DNA of 64,000 nt, taken from Saccharibacillus sp. O23 (lineage in GTDB: Bacteria; Bacillota; Bacilli; Paenibacillales; Paenibacillaceae). Both the position numbers and the translations under genes were made by a program. How positions within the stretch are numbered: the stretch's first letter is position 1; the number at the start of each line of letters is the position of its first letter. The DNA is taken from positions 1 through 64,000 of the forward strand of contig NZ_NJDE01000002.1 of NCBI RefSeq assembly GCF_002205895.1, in the 5' to 3' direction. Below are positions 48,690-56,992 of the stretch, piece after piece. The notes below the pieces were generated by a model. It made no database searches. It was not told the origin of the DNA and saw only the letters and a program-made list of their open reading frames with translations.

Positions 48690-49235
48690 ATGACCCTATC
48701 TTATGACCGAGACTTCATCCTCACGCTGCGGCCGTTGAACGCGGAAGACGCGGCCAAGATCAATACCTGGGTGTACGAACCGCCGTATTCGCTATGCAGT
48801 TTCTCGAGCGATCCCGACGACTTGGAGGATCTGATGAACGGGCGATATCTCGGAGCCTTCGACAAGCAAGGCGAGTTGATCGGGTTCTTCTGTACGGGTG
48901 AATCGGCGCAGGTTCCGGGAGCGAGGCTGGTCGGGATCTATGACGAGCCGGGGTATCTGGATATCGGTCTGGGACTGCGGCCCGACTTGACGGGCAAAGG
49001 GCTGGGAGAAGCCTTTCTCCGGCAGGGAATCGCTTACCTCACCGAAACGTTTCAAACCAAAAAACTGAGGCTCGCGGTCGCGGCCTTCAACAAACGGGCC
49101 ATCGAAGTTTATCGGCATGCGGGATTCCGGGAAGATCGAACTTTTACGTCGATGGTGGATTTGACGAATCTGCCGTTTATCAGCATGGTACGCGAAAAAC
49201 CCGCTGAATCGGCCGCATCGCGAACGGAAGTGTAG
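48690..49235 (+). CDS. GNAT family N-acetyltransferase
   Basis: 181 residues; AGCAGGAGGACG precedes ATG 48690. LTLRPLNAEDAAKINTW, GYLDIGLGLRPDLTGKGLGE (acetyl-CoA loop with G-K-G-L-G) and VAAFNKRAIEVYRHAGF (motif B). Cytoplasmic acetyl transfer to an unknown amine. It returns to the GC-rich composition immediately after the AT-rich island. Confidence 0.9.
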   Translation: MTLSYDRDFILTLRPLNAEDAAKINTWVYEPPYSLCSFSSDPDDLEDLMNGRYLGAFDKQGELIGFFCTGESAQVPGARLVGIYDEPGYLDIGLGLRPDLTGKGLGEAFLRQGIAYLTETFQTKKLRLAVAAFNKRAIEVYRHAGFREDRTFTSMVDLTNLPFISMVREKPAESAASRTEV

Positions 49236-49288
49236 AGAACGAGTTGCCGGTTTTCGAATTCGAGCCTGACGACAAAAGGAGGAACGCG

Positions 49289-49621
49289 ATGAAACGAACC
49301 TACTTGATTCGAATGGGTTACTTGGTGGAACTCGACGAAGAACGCGGCGAAGACGAGGAATATTTCGACGAGCAGGTTTTTGTCGGAATCGGCGAAGACC
49401 TGATCTCGCAAAAGTCGGGCAAAACGCTCGAATGGACTCATGCTTCTTCGCTTCTTCTTGATCCGGCTTCCTCGAACTGCGGCAGATGCGAGAACTGCGG
49501 CCAATGGACGACGGATCGCGAACGGTCGGATGCTATTGCGGAGCTATGCAACGGCGCGACCGTAGACGGGCGATTATTATGCGACGATTGCCTGCCTAAA
49601 GATCATCGTTGGGCTTTTTAG
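49289..49621 (+). CDS. Unknown protein with zinc-ribbon-like Cys motifs
   Basis: 110 residues from ATG 49289, preceded by AAAGGAGGAAC. The C-terminal part has Cys64-x2-Cys67-x2-Cys70 and Cys98-x2-Cys101, with Cys87 between, a likely zinc site. The N-terminal half is acidic and strand-rich (YLVELDEERGEDEEYFDEQV). No family recognised. Possibly a small regulatory or nucleic-acid-binding protein, by the Cys pattern only. Confidence 0.65.
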   Translation: MKRTYLIRMGYLVELDEERGEDEEYFDEQVFVGIGEDLISQKSGKTLEWTHASSLLLDPASSNCGRCENCGQWTTDRERSDAIAELCNGATVDGRLLCDDCLPKDHRWAF

Positions 49622-49647
49622 ATTTTTCATATTATTTCACTTTTAAG

Positions 49648-49676
49648 TTGAAAATATATGAATTAAATGCTATCTT
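49648..49676 (+). promoter_or_regulatory. Probable sigma-A promoter of the ABC exporter gene
   Basis: TTGAAA (49648-49653) and TATCTT (49671-49676) with exactly 17 bases between them, in a conspicuously AT-rich gap, 26 bases before the GTG start. Confidence 0.6.
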
Positions 49677-49701
49677 CAAGATCAAAAGGAGGTAGCATTC
49701 C

Positions 49702-51366
49702 GTGAAATTTCTGCTGCTCGCCAATAAGAAGTTCGTCGTCGTTACGCTGATCTTGGTAGCCCTGTCTTCGGTTACGGCTACGATCACGCCTGTCCTTTTG
49801 CAGCTTTTTTCCGTCGGCAAGCAAGGCATGAATTTGCGTCTGTTCGGCGTCGTGCTCGGGGCTATGGCTTTGTCTTTTGGGCTTCAATTCGCGCTTTTGA
49901 TCTATCGGGAGAATTATGCGGCGCGCTTCAATACTCGGTATTTATCGTCGCTGCTGGGCAAGATCCACCGATTGAATTACGACGCCTATGCCAAAAGCGA
50001 GCCGGCTTACCTGATCAACCGCATGTTTGCGGTCGTAGACAGCCTGTATCTGTTCATGGTCTCGGGATTCGGCGAATTCATCCGCTCTTTGCTGATCCTT
50101 GCGGTCGCGCTGGTCTTGGCTTTTTCGATACACTGGACGATATTTTTGACGCTGCTGATTTTGATTCCCGTCAATGTCGTAGGCTTTCGATGGATTAACC
50201 GCAGACTCCGCGTCCGTATGGAAGAGATGCAGAAGCGGGGGGCGGCCGCGAGCAAAGATCTGGTCTCCGCGCTCTCGAACGTCGATGCTGTCAAACAGCT
50301 GCCCGATGCGTCGTCGCTCGATCGGCTGCTGCTTCCCGGCATTCGGGAGATGTACCGTACGCTCGCGCAGACCAACAAATTCGCTCAAGGCTCCAGTTCG
50401 AGTCTCGACTTCGTCAATCAATTTTGTCAAAACGCGCTGTATCTCGGCGTCACGTACGCGATCGCGCAAAATCTGCTGCCGATCGGAAGCGTCGTGGTGG
50501 TCGGATTGCTGCTGCCGCTTTTTTTCTCGGCGCTCGGCGGGCTGACGCAGGTCAATCTGAAGTTCAAAACGTTGGAGACGGGGCTGGATTTCGTGCGCAG
50601 CGAGCTGGATGCCCATGCGGAGCAAGACGGCTCGATCGAAGTCGATCGGATTCGTTCGATTACGCTGGAAGATCCCGAGTTTGAGCTGGACGGTCGGATT
50701 TTTCGTTACCGGCTTCAAGATCGTTTGCTTCCCGGACAGATCGTGCATGTTCAAGGAGCGTCCGGTTCGGGCAAGTCTTCGCTGTTGAAGCTGCTGCTTG
50801 CTTTTCGCGAAGCGAAAGGCGTCGCCGTCAACGATATCCCGATCGCATCGCTTCGCAAGAACGGTTTACGGGCGAGGATCGCTTACGCTTCTCAGCATCC
50901 GGTCATTTTATCGAAAAGTCTGGAAGAGAATATCGGATGGGGCAGGCGATTATCGGACGAGGAGAAAGCACGGCTGGAGCGTTCGAAGGTATTGGCGCCG
51001 ATTCTGCGAACCAAGACTTGGGAAACGAGGTTGACGGAAAACGGGGCGAATCTGTCGGGCGGAGAGAAACAGCGGATCGCCGCCGCGCGTCTGCTGCTTC
51101 AAGATGCCGACGTGCTGCTGCTCGACGAGAGCACGAGCAGCATCGACGCGGAGTCGGCCGACGATATTTTCCGAACGCTGATCGAGGCGGCACCCGGCAA
51201 GATTGTGCTGTACACGTCCCATAACCGCGATGCCGCCGAATACGCGACGCATACTCTTATCATCGAAACGGAGAGCAGACATGACGACTTATTGGACGAT
51301 CGAAGATTTGGCGAAAAAACTTCAAGTCACGACGCGCACGATCCGCAACTACCTGAAATCCGGTGA
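49702..51366 (+). CDS. ABC exporter (fused permease-ATPase)
   Basis: 554 residues from GTG 49702 (AAAGGAGGTAG upstream). Six membrane spans fill about residues 8-280. The ATPase has Walker A GASGSGKS (about 352-359), signature LSGGEKQR (about 452), Walker B VLLLDE (about 470) and an H-loop SHNRD (about 506). It works as a homodimer or with an unlinked partner to expel a lipid, peptide or drug. Its last 28 codons overlap the next gene in another frame, and normal similarity ends near 51280, so the original stop was probably lost. Confidence 0.88.
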   Translation: MKFLLLANKKFVVVTLILVALSSVTATITPVLLQLFSVGKQGMNLRLFGVVLGAMALSFGLQFALLIYRENYAARFNTRYLSSLLGKIHRLNYDAYAKSEPAYLINRMFAVVDSLYLFMVSGFGEFIRSLLILAVALVLAFSIHWTIFLTLLILIPVNVVGFRWINRRLRVRMEEMQKRGAAASKDLVSALSNVDAVKQLPDASSLDRLLLPGIREMYRTLAQTNKFAQGSSSSLDFVNQFCQNALYLGVTYAIAQNLLPIGSVVVVGLLLPLFFSALGGLTQVNLKFKTLETGLDFVRSELDAHAEQDGSIEVDRIRSITLEDPEFELDGRIFRYRLQDRLLPGQIVHVQGASGSGKSSLLKLLLAFREAKGVAVNDIPIASLRKNGLRARIAYASQHPVILSKSLEENIGWGRRLSDEEKARLERSKVLAPILRTKTWETRLTENGANLSGGEKQRIAAARLLLQDADVLLLDESTSSIDAESADDIFRTLIEAAPGKIVLYTSHNRDAAEYATHTLIIETESRHDDLLDDRRFGEKTSSHDAHDPQLPEIR

Positions 51367-51748
51367 ACTATCGGGCACGAAGGTCGGCGGACAATGGCGT
51401 TTTACGCAGGACGATATCCGGCATCTGACCGGATTCGCCGATCCGCTGACCGTTTTCTCCGAACATTCGACGGATCCCGACGAATTTCAGGAAGCGATGT
51501 TGGCGTTCAATATCCCGCTTTCGGCGGAAGAAGGCGAACCGGAGAAGCTGCGCGACCGGCTGCTCGAACAGTATAATGAAGTGTATTCCGGGCCTAAACG
51601 TACTTTTCATTACGAGGTGCTGACGAGCGGTCACGTTCGCGTCGTGCTGGGCGGTCCGCATCAATACGTGTTGAACTTCGGAAGCTGGATCGAACGGAAC
51701 GTATATAAGGCTTCCGAAAAGAAAAACCGTTCCGAAAGCGAGGAATAA
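51281..51748 (+). CDS. Helix-turn-helix DNA-binding protein
   Basis: 155 residues from ATG 51281, which follows GGAGAGC inside the ABC gene. YWTIEDLAKKLQVTTRTIRN and GTKVGGQWRFTQDDIRHL are the MerR/excisionase-type HTH-wing. The C-terminal half (DRLLEQYNEVYSGPKRTFHY, then EVLTSGHVRVVLGGPHQYVL) is an unassigned sensory domain. It probably regulates nearby genes, perhaps the exporter it overlaps. Overlap of 86 bases is unusual. Confidence 0.75.
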   Translation: MTTYWTIEDLAKKLQVTTRTIRNYLKSGELSGTKVGGQWRFTQDDIRHLTGFADPLTVFSEHSTDPDEFQEAMLAFNIPLSAEEGEPEKLRDRLLEQYNEVYSGPKRTFHYEVLTSGHVRVVLGGPHQYVLNFGSWIERNVYKASEKKNRSESEE

Positions 51749-51829
51749 CCATGCAAAGAGCGGCGGCGATCGTATTGACTTCGAGGAGAGCAGTTCGCGA
51801 TTTCGATTTCGGGCAAAGGGCGGAAAGCC

Positions 51830-52333
51830 ATGGATAAGAAGCTTGAACAAAAGTCGGCGGCGCAAATCGGGCGGAAGCTGGCTGAAGACCTGAAGGGATT
51901 CGGTTTCCGGAAAACGAAAACGGCGTTCTATACCCGCGTTCGGCCGGACCGGATCGAGTTCGTTTATCTGAATAAGCTGGCATCCGGTCCTTATTTCCGG
52001 GTGCAGATCGGAATTCGTTTCCTGTGCGACCCTTTTCCCGTAGTAGCGTTGGAAGGGATCTGTTCGGACGACGACCGGGAATACCGGATTCGGATGTCCT
52101 ACACGCGCGAACCGGAATCGCTGGACCGCTGCGCGGAAGCGATCCTCGATTATGTACGCGAACGGGGCGAGCCGTGGCTGGCTTATTGGACGGATGAAAA
52201 GCGCCTGCTTCGCGAAGAAGGATCGCCGATCTTGCGGTTTAAGGAAGAGTACGCCCGATCCGCCGAAAAGACCGGAGAAGGATTCGAACAAGCCGCGGCG
52301 CTGAGCCGCATGCTGTTGGGCATCAAACCATAA
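51830..52333 (+). CDS. DUF4304 family protein
   Basis: 167 residues; AAAGGGCGG precedes ATG 51830. The family pattern is present: LKGFGFRKTKTAFYTRVRPD, IEFVYLNKLASGPYFRVQIG and an Arg-rich end. Function unknown; family members often accompany immunity proteins. The 80 bases upstream encode nothing recognisable. Confidence 0.75.
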   Translation: MDKKLEQKSAAQIGRKLAEDLKGFGFRKTKTAFYTRVRPDRIEFVYLNKLASGPYFRVQIGIRFLCDPFPVVALEGICSDDDREYRIRMSYTREPESLDRCAEAILDYVRERGEPWLAYWTDEKRLLREEGSPILRFKEEYARSAEKTGEGFEQAAALSRMLLGIKP

Positions 52334-52350
52334 CGAGGAGGACGAAACCC

Positions 52351-52824
52351 ATGTCGATGTTGACCGAATTCAGATTGATTCCGATCGCCAGATTGGACGA
52401 ATTGGAGCGCAGAGCCGATCCTTCGCGGGAAGACGGCGAATTTTACAGTTTTCTGGAGCGGAATTCCGAGGAACTGACCGAATATAACGGCTCGGGCTAT
52501 ATCTATTCCGCGCTGCTGGAATATCTGATCGAGCAGGAGATCGATTTGGAAGAATCGGAATACGACGAGTTAGCCGTCAAGCTGTCGCAATCGAAATACG
52601 CGTTCTGCACGATCTTGACCGTTGCGCATAAGAGGGAATACCTCGACAAGCTGAGTCCGGCGAATTTCGATGCGGAAGAACTTGGCGAATATTATAACGA
52701 ATTTAACGGAACGACGGACGACGCGGAAGAAGCCGGAGCCGATATGTCGGAAGCGCTTCGCGTGCTGCACGCCAATTTGCAGCGAGCGGACAGCGAATCG
52801 GTCGTACTGCTGCTCGGCGTATAA
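52351..52824 (+). CDS. Unknown DUF1877-like protein
   Basis: 157 residues; ACGAGGAGGACG precedes ATG 52351, 17 bases after the DUF4304 gene. LTEFRLIPIARLDELERRAD, FYSFLERNSEELTEYNGSGY and LEYLIEQEIDLEESEYDELA give an acidic, helical protein with a pattern reminiscent of YfbM/DUF1877 proteins but without their diagnostic W-x-x-L-H-x-L-L-T. Function unknown. Probably co-transcribed with its neighbours. Confidence 0.55.
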   Translation: MSMLTEFRLIPIARLDELERRADPSREDGEFYSFLERNSEELTEYNGSGYIYSALLEYLIEQEIDLEESEYDELAVKLSQSKYAFCTILTVAHKREYLDKLSPANFDAEELGEYYNEFNGTTDDAEEAGADMSEALRVLHANLQRADSESVVLLLGV

Positions 52825-52843
52825 ACGGGAAGGAGGAACAGGC

Positions 52844-53920
52844 ATGGCGATCTCGATGAATACCGCAATATGCGATCTGTTCGGCATCGAATATCCGATC
52901 ATTTTAGCGCCGATGGCGGGCATCCCCGATATGGCTCCGCTCGTTTCTGCCGTTTCCCGGGCAGGCGGTCTCGGATCGCTCGGCGCGGCGTATCTGCCTC
53001 CCGAAGAGATCCGCCGCGTCGTGCGCGAGATCCGGCAGACGACCGACGCTCCTTTTGCCGTGAATTTGTTTGCCGGCGTCAGCCCTGACGATCTGAATCG
53101 ATTCGACGAAGTCAACGATGCCTTGAACGGGATGCGCGATTCGCTTGGCGTTCCGCATCCCGATCGCGGCGGTATCGTTACGCCGGATCGGTTCGACGAA
53201 CAGTTCGGCGTGCTGCTGGAGGAACAAGTCCCGATTCTCAGCCTGACGTTCGGCTTGCTGGCCGAGCGGCATATGGCGCAGGCCGTTCAAGCGGGCATGA
53301 AAGTGATCGCGACGGCGACGACGGTCGAAGAAGCGATCCAAGCGGAAGCGGCAGGCTGCCATGCCGTAGTCGCTCAAGGCAGCGAAGCCGGCGGGCATCG
53401 GGGAACGTTCGATACGTCCGGTCGGCGCATGGGCGCGAATATCGGCACGATGGCGCTGGTTCCGCAGATCGCCGATGCCGTGCATATTCCGGTGATCACG
53501 GCGGGCGGCATCATGGACGGCAGAGGTCTCGCGGCTTCGCTGGCGCTCGGAGCGGCCGGCGTGCAGATGGGGACGCGTTTCCTGACTTCGGCCGAATCCG
53601 GCGCGCATCCTGCGTACAAGCAGGCGCTGCTCGGCAGTACGGAAGAAAGCACGGTACTGACGGATGCTTTTTCCGGACGTCCGGCAAGAGGCATCGAGAA
53701 CGAGTTTATCCGGAAATGGGAAACGGCAGGCGTCGATCCGCTGCCGTTCCCTTCGCAAAATACGCTGACCAGAGAGATCCGAAACGCCGCCGCAAAACGC
53801 AGCGATGCCGGGAATATGGCGCTGTGGGCAGGGCAGGGAACGCGGATGCTGACGGACGGCCAGTCGGCGGAAGAGATCGTGCGGCAGGTCGCGGAAGAAG
53901 CGCGGCGCGTCTGGTCTTGA
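52844..53920 (+). CDS. Nitronate monooxygenase
   Basis: 358 residues from ATG 52844 after GGAAGGAGGAAC. The flavin-binding TIM-barrel motifs are readable: YPIILAPMAGIPDMAPLVSA, GGLGSLGAAYLPPEEIR, VAQGSEAGGHRGTF (with the catalytic His), VITAGGIMDGRGLAASLALG and GVQMGTRFLTSAES. Oxidises propionate-3-nitronate or related nitronates with FMN. Cytoplasmic. Single enzyme without pathway neighbours. Confidence 0.93.
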   Translation: MAISMNTAICDLFGIEYPIILAPMAGIPDMAPLVSAVSRAGGLGSLGAAYLPPEEIRRVVREIRQTTDAPFAVNLFAGVSPDDLNRFDEVNDALNGMRDSLGVPHPDRGGIVTPDRFDEQFGVLLEEQVPILSLTFGLLAERHMAQAVQAGMKVIATATTVEEAIQAEAAGCHAVVAQGSEAGGHRGTFDTSGRRMGANIGTMALVPQIADAVHIPVITAGGIMDGRGLAASLALGAAGVQMGTRFLTSAESGAHPAYKQALLGSTEESTVLTDAFSGRPARGIENEFIRKWETAGVDPLPFPSQNTLTREIRNAAAKRSDAGNMALWAGQGTRMLTDGQSAEEIVRQVAEEARRVWS

Positions 53921-53958
53921 AAAAGACCGCAAGAACGGATCATGGAAGGAAGGATTGT

Positions 53959-54864
53959 ATGCAGCGCATTCGCGGAACGCAAGTTTTTGAAGGCACGACC
54001 GTACCCGGAATCATCTTCAACGCGGGACAGCATTTTTATACCGGTATAGAGATCTACGAGAACGGCACGGCAAACTGTTGGGAATTGGTCGATCTTCACG
54101 AACTGCGCGAGAAGATCGCTTCGGGATGGTTGACTTGCCGCGTCCCGGAAGGAAAAGTCTTGTCCGTTCACGGATTGGGAGCGTACGCGGTATCCGACGC
54201 GACGTGGACGCACGACGCGAACAGCTACTACCGGGCATTGATCGCCGAATGGAGCTCGTTGAATCCGGAAGACGATCGATTGAAGGAAGCGGCTTCGACG
54301 CCGATCCGAACGGGCGCGCTGAAAGGAAGCGTACCGGTTCTGCCGAGTGCGCTGCCTTACGGTTCGCCGGTCGAAGGCCGAGGGATTCGTTTGTTCAGTC
54401 GCAAAAACGGGCAAGTGGAATTAGGCGAATTGATCGTGTATGCCGACGGACGAGCCGCGCTTTACGGGGAAGAAGAGGAGATCTATGACAGCTTGGAACA
54501 GGTGCTTCAGCGATTCGATCGCGGAGAATTGACGGCTCGGTTGGAATGGCCTGCGGAAATCCGACTGCCCGGATTAGGTACCGCGATCTTCGCCGAAGCT
54601 CTGTACGAAGTCGAAAACGAAGAGAAACGCAAAGAAATCGAAGAAGAAATGACGAAAGTGCAAGGACGGGAAACGGCGTTCGAAGCCTGCAAAAAAGCGT
54701 ATATCGATTATTTGATCGCGCCGAGTGAATGGGCCAGACAGCGTTTGAAAGAAGCCTACGAGAAAGTTCCCGAGCATAATCGCATGTTTCTGGGCAACAT
54801 GGACGACAAAGACAGCGATTATCAGCGGATTATTTATTTCCCCAATAACAAGCGCGAAGTCTGA
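53959..54864 (+). CDS. Conserved hypothetical protein
   Basis: 301 residues from ATG 53959 (GGAAGGATTG upstream); the longer upstream frame overlaps the monooxygenase antisense-like and is not real. The N-terminal half (GIIFNAGQHFYTGIEIYENG, TANCWELVDLHELREKIASG, GKVLSVHGLGAYAVSDATW) is a recurring Bacillus pattern I cannot assign to a named function. The C-terminal half contains a Lys/Glu-rich helix (EKRKEIEEEMTKVQGRETAF). No membrane segment. Confidence 0.65.
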   Translation: MQRIRGTQVFEGTTVPGIIFNAGQHFYTGIEIYENGTANCWELVDLHELREKIASGWLTCRVPEGKVLSVHGLGAYAVSDATWTHDANSYYRALIAEWSSLNPEDDRLKEAASTPIRTGALKGSVPVLPSALPYGSPVEGRGIRLFSRKNGQVELGELIVYADGRAALYGEEEEIYDSLEQVLQRFDRGELTARLEWPAEIRLPGLGTAIFAEALYEVENEEKRKEIEEEMTKVQGRETAFEACKKAYIDYLIAPSEWARQRLKEAYEKVPEHNRMFLGNMDDKDSDYQRIIYFPNNKREV

Positions 54865-54915
54865 GAGAAAAAAGAAAGGACTTGCAGGATCCTTCCTAAA
54901 CATCTATCATAGATA

Positions 54916-54921
54916 TATAAT
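54916..54921 (+). promoter_or_regulatory. Possible -10 element in an AT-rich gap
   Basis: TATAAT (54916-54921) lies in a small AT-rich palindrome (GATATATAATATC). No good -35 is at the right distance, so promoter activity is uncertain. Confidence 0.35.
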
Positions 54922-54996
54922 ATCTGTAATACCTTATCAACATTAAAGGTACTGATAGTTTTGATTACGTTCAGGAAGGTCAAGGTGAACATCGAT

Positions 54997-55884
54997 ATGA
55001 AATCTTTTTTCGATCCGGCGGTGTGGGAACAAGAATGGAAAACGTACGGAGACGGCGCGGCGGAGCGGATGCGGCGTTCGGGGATCGATCCGGCCACGGC
55101 ATTCAACGCTAAAGCGGACAAGTTCAACGAGCAGTCTTTTAACGAAGAAGGCCGGAGACGCAGCGCGCGAATCGTCAATTGGCTGGCGAGCCGCGGCGTG
55201 CAGTTCGACGGGGCGAAGATTCTGGACGTAGGCGCAGCTTCTGGCGTATTTACGGTACCTTTTGCCGAACGGGGCGCGCAGGTGACCGCGTTCGAATCGT
55301 CGCCGCCGCAGGTCGAACTGCTGCGCGCGAACACGGCACGTTTTGCGGATCGTCCGGTCGAGATCGTCTCCGGCGAGTTCGAGAAGATCGATATCGCCGC
55401 AAAAGGTTGGAACGAAGCGTTCGATCTGGTGTTCGTCTCGATGTGTCCGGTCGTGCACGATTGGGACAGCGTGGAGCGGATCTTGAGCTGCGCGCGCCGG
55501 TTTGCTTATATCAGCATGCCGGTCAGTTCCTCGGAGAACAGCTTGGTCGACGAAGTCGTGCCGCTGATCACGGGCGAGCCGTTCCGACCGAAGATGACGG
55601 AGATGACTTATCTGCTGCACTTGCTCGCGCTCAAAGGGTATGCGTTCGAGACTCTGGTCACCCGAGAACTCAAGACGACCGAACACACGCCCGAAGAAGC
55701 GTTGGAGGAGACGATGATGTGGCTGCGCCACCATAAGCTGCCTGCGGACGAACGGAGCCGGAGCATCGTCGAAGAACATTTGAAGCGCAATTATCCGGCA
55801 GACAACGTACAGATTCATCAGGGCGGCCGTTTCGGCAAGGTATTGATTCGGCTTCAGGACCAGAATATGTACGTCGAAGAGTAA
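54997..55884 (+). CDS. SAM-dependent methyltransferase
   Basis: 295 residues from ATG 54997 (AAGGTGAAC upstream). Motif I ILDVGAASG at residues 75-83, then VTAFESSPPQVELLRANTAR and FDLVFVSMCPVVHDWDSVER. An N-terminal WEQEWKTYGDGAAERMRRSG is typical of a Firmicute group of methyltransferases. Methyl acceptor unknown. A terminator follows immediately. Confidence 0.88.
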   Translation: MKSFFDPAVWEQEWKTYGDGAAERMRRSGIDPATAFNAKADKFNEQSFNEEGRRRSARIVNWLASRGVQFDGAKILDVGAASGVFTVPFAERGAQVTAFESSPPQVELLRANTARFADRPVEIVSGEFEKIDIAAKGWNEAFDLVFVSMCPVVHDWDSVERILSCARRFAYISMPVSSSENSLVDEVVPLITGEPFRPKMTEMTYLLHLLALKGYAFETLVTRELKTTEHTPEEALEETMMWLRHHKLPADERSRSIVEEHLKRNYPADNVQIHQGGRFGKVLIRLQDQNMYVEE

Positions 55885-55900
55885 ACGAATCGGGAAAATT

Positions 55901-55941
55901 CCGGCAGGGGTGTTCAAACGAACATCTGTGCCGGTTTTTTT
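55901..55941 (+). terminator. Rho-independent terminator
   Basis: CCGGCA (55901-55906) pairs with TGCCGG (55929-55934), inner GTGTTC/GAACAT, loop AAAC, followed by seven T. Confidence 0.9.
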
Positions 55942-55999
55942 GTGCGGATCGGCTAAAACGGGTATACTGAAAAGACGAGATCAGGCATAGGAGGTTACG

Positions 56000-56965
56000 A
56001 TGAATCGTTTTCTTTTAACGCAAGGCCTTTCGATCATTTCCGCCTGCAAAAAGGAAACCGGAGACATCTGGCAGGCGCATTTCGGCGCGGCGGCGATCGG
56101 AAGCTGGTTTTTCGCGCAAAATCCTGCATTGGACATCGGGACGCGGCAGCAGATCCATACTCAAGCGGAAAAGATGGTTCGGTCCGTGTATGCTTCGGAA
56201 AACGGCAGCCGTTCGGATCAAGCCGAAGACGGACCTCAAGTCGATCGGGCAAAAGCGGAAGCGGCGGTTCTGAACGCGTTGGAACGGACGATCGACGGCC
56301 TGCATTGGGTCGGGCATAACGTCATTTACAGCGCGGCGAGTTTGTCTGCGATTCGCGAATTGGACGGGTGGGGAACGGACGAACAGATCGCGGGCCTCGT
56401 CGAGCTGATCGCTTCGTTCGAGAAAACGATTCCCGGCCGTTCATGGATCGGATACAGCGCGTCTGAAGTGAAACGTTTGCCGATCGCGCCGGAAGACGGG
56501 TTTCCGTTGATCGCGGGGCCCGAAGAGTTGTCGGCTTTCGTACTGGAAGAGTTGGCGTCGTTTTCGGTCATCTACCGCGCGGAAGCGCATCACGATCTGA
56601 TCGGCCATCTACTGACTTTCTCGCATGCGCTGAACGTGCTGCATGACCTCGGTTATCCGGAGTTTTTCGAGCGAGGTCTTGTTCCTCTGCTGAAGTTGGC
56701 CAAAGCGCTGCGCGCAAGCCGCTCGATTGCTGCTATGGAGACGGTTAAGTTGGTCTCTTCCGTGGATCGGCTTCCGCTGCAACCGGCTAAGCGCAGCGCA
56801 TACCTCCCGCTCGACAGCAAATTCTGGGCCGAAGATTACGAGCGAACGAATTGGGATTTCGGCCATGTGTTCAAGTTCGCGCACAGTTTCTACGATCATC
56901 TGGCTCGCGTGAACAAGTCGGAATTATCATACATACAAGCTTTTCGGTACGTGATCGCTCAATAA
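56000..56965 (+). CDS. Unknown His-rich protein
   Basis: 321 residues; AGGAGGTTAC precedes ATG 56000. His residues cluster in four helices: GLHWVGHNVIYSAASLSAIR, YRAEAHHDLIGHLLTFSHAL, FGHVFKFAHSFYDHLARVNK and QAHFGAAAIG. The pattern suggests a metal site, possibly DinB- or ferritin-like, but no family is recognised. No signal or membrane segment. The C-terminal repetitive Leu/Ala helices suggest a helical bundle. Confidence 0.55.
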   Translation: MNRFLLTQGLSIISACKKETGDIWQAHFGAAAIGSWFFAQNPALDIGTRQQIHTQAEKMVRSVYASENGSRSDQAEDGPQVDRAKAEAAVLNALERTIDGLHWVGHNVIYSAASLSAIRELDGWGTDEQIAGLVELIASFEKTIPGRSWIGYSASEVKRLPIAPEDGFPLIAGPEELSAFVLEELASFSVIYRAEAHHDLIGHLLTFSHALNVLHDLGYPEFFERGLVPLLKLAKALRASRSIAAMETVKLVSSVDRLPLQPAKRSAYLPLDSKFWAEDYERTNWDFGHVFKFAHSFYDHLARVNKSELSYIQAFRYVIAQ

Positions 56966-56992
56966 AAAGAAGCAAAAGAAAGCAGGGATAAG

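Noticed and set aside
49622-49700. Insertion-sequence end in the AT-rich gap before the ABC exporter
   Set aside because: No inverted repeat or target duplication is visible; a promoter explains the composition.
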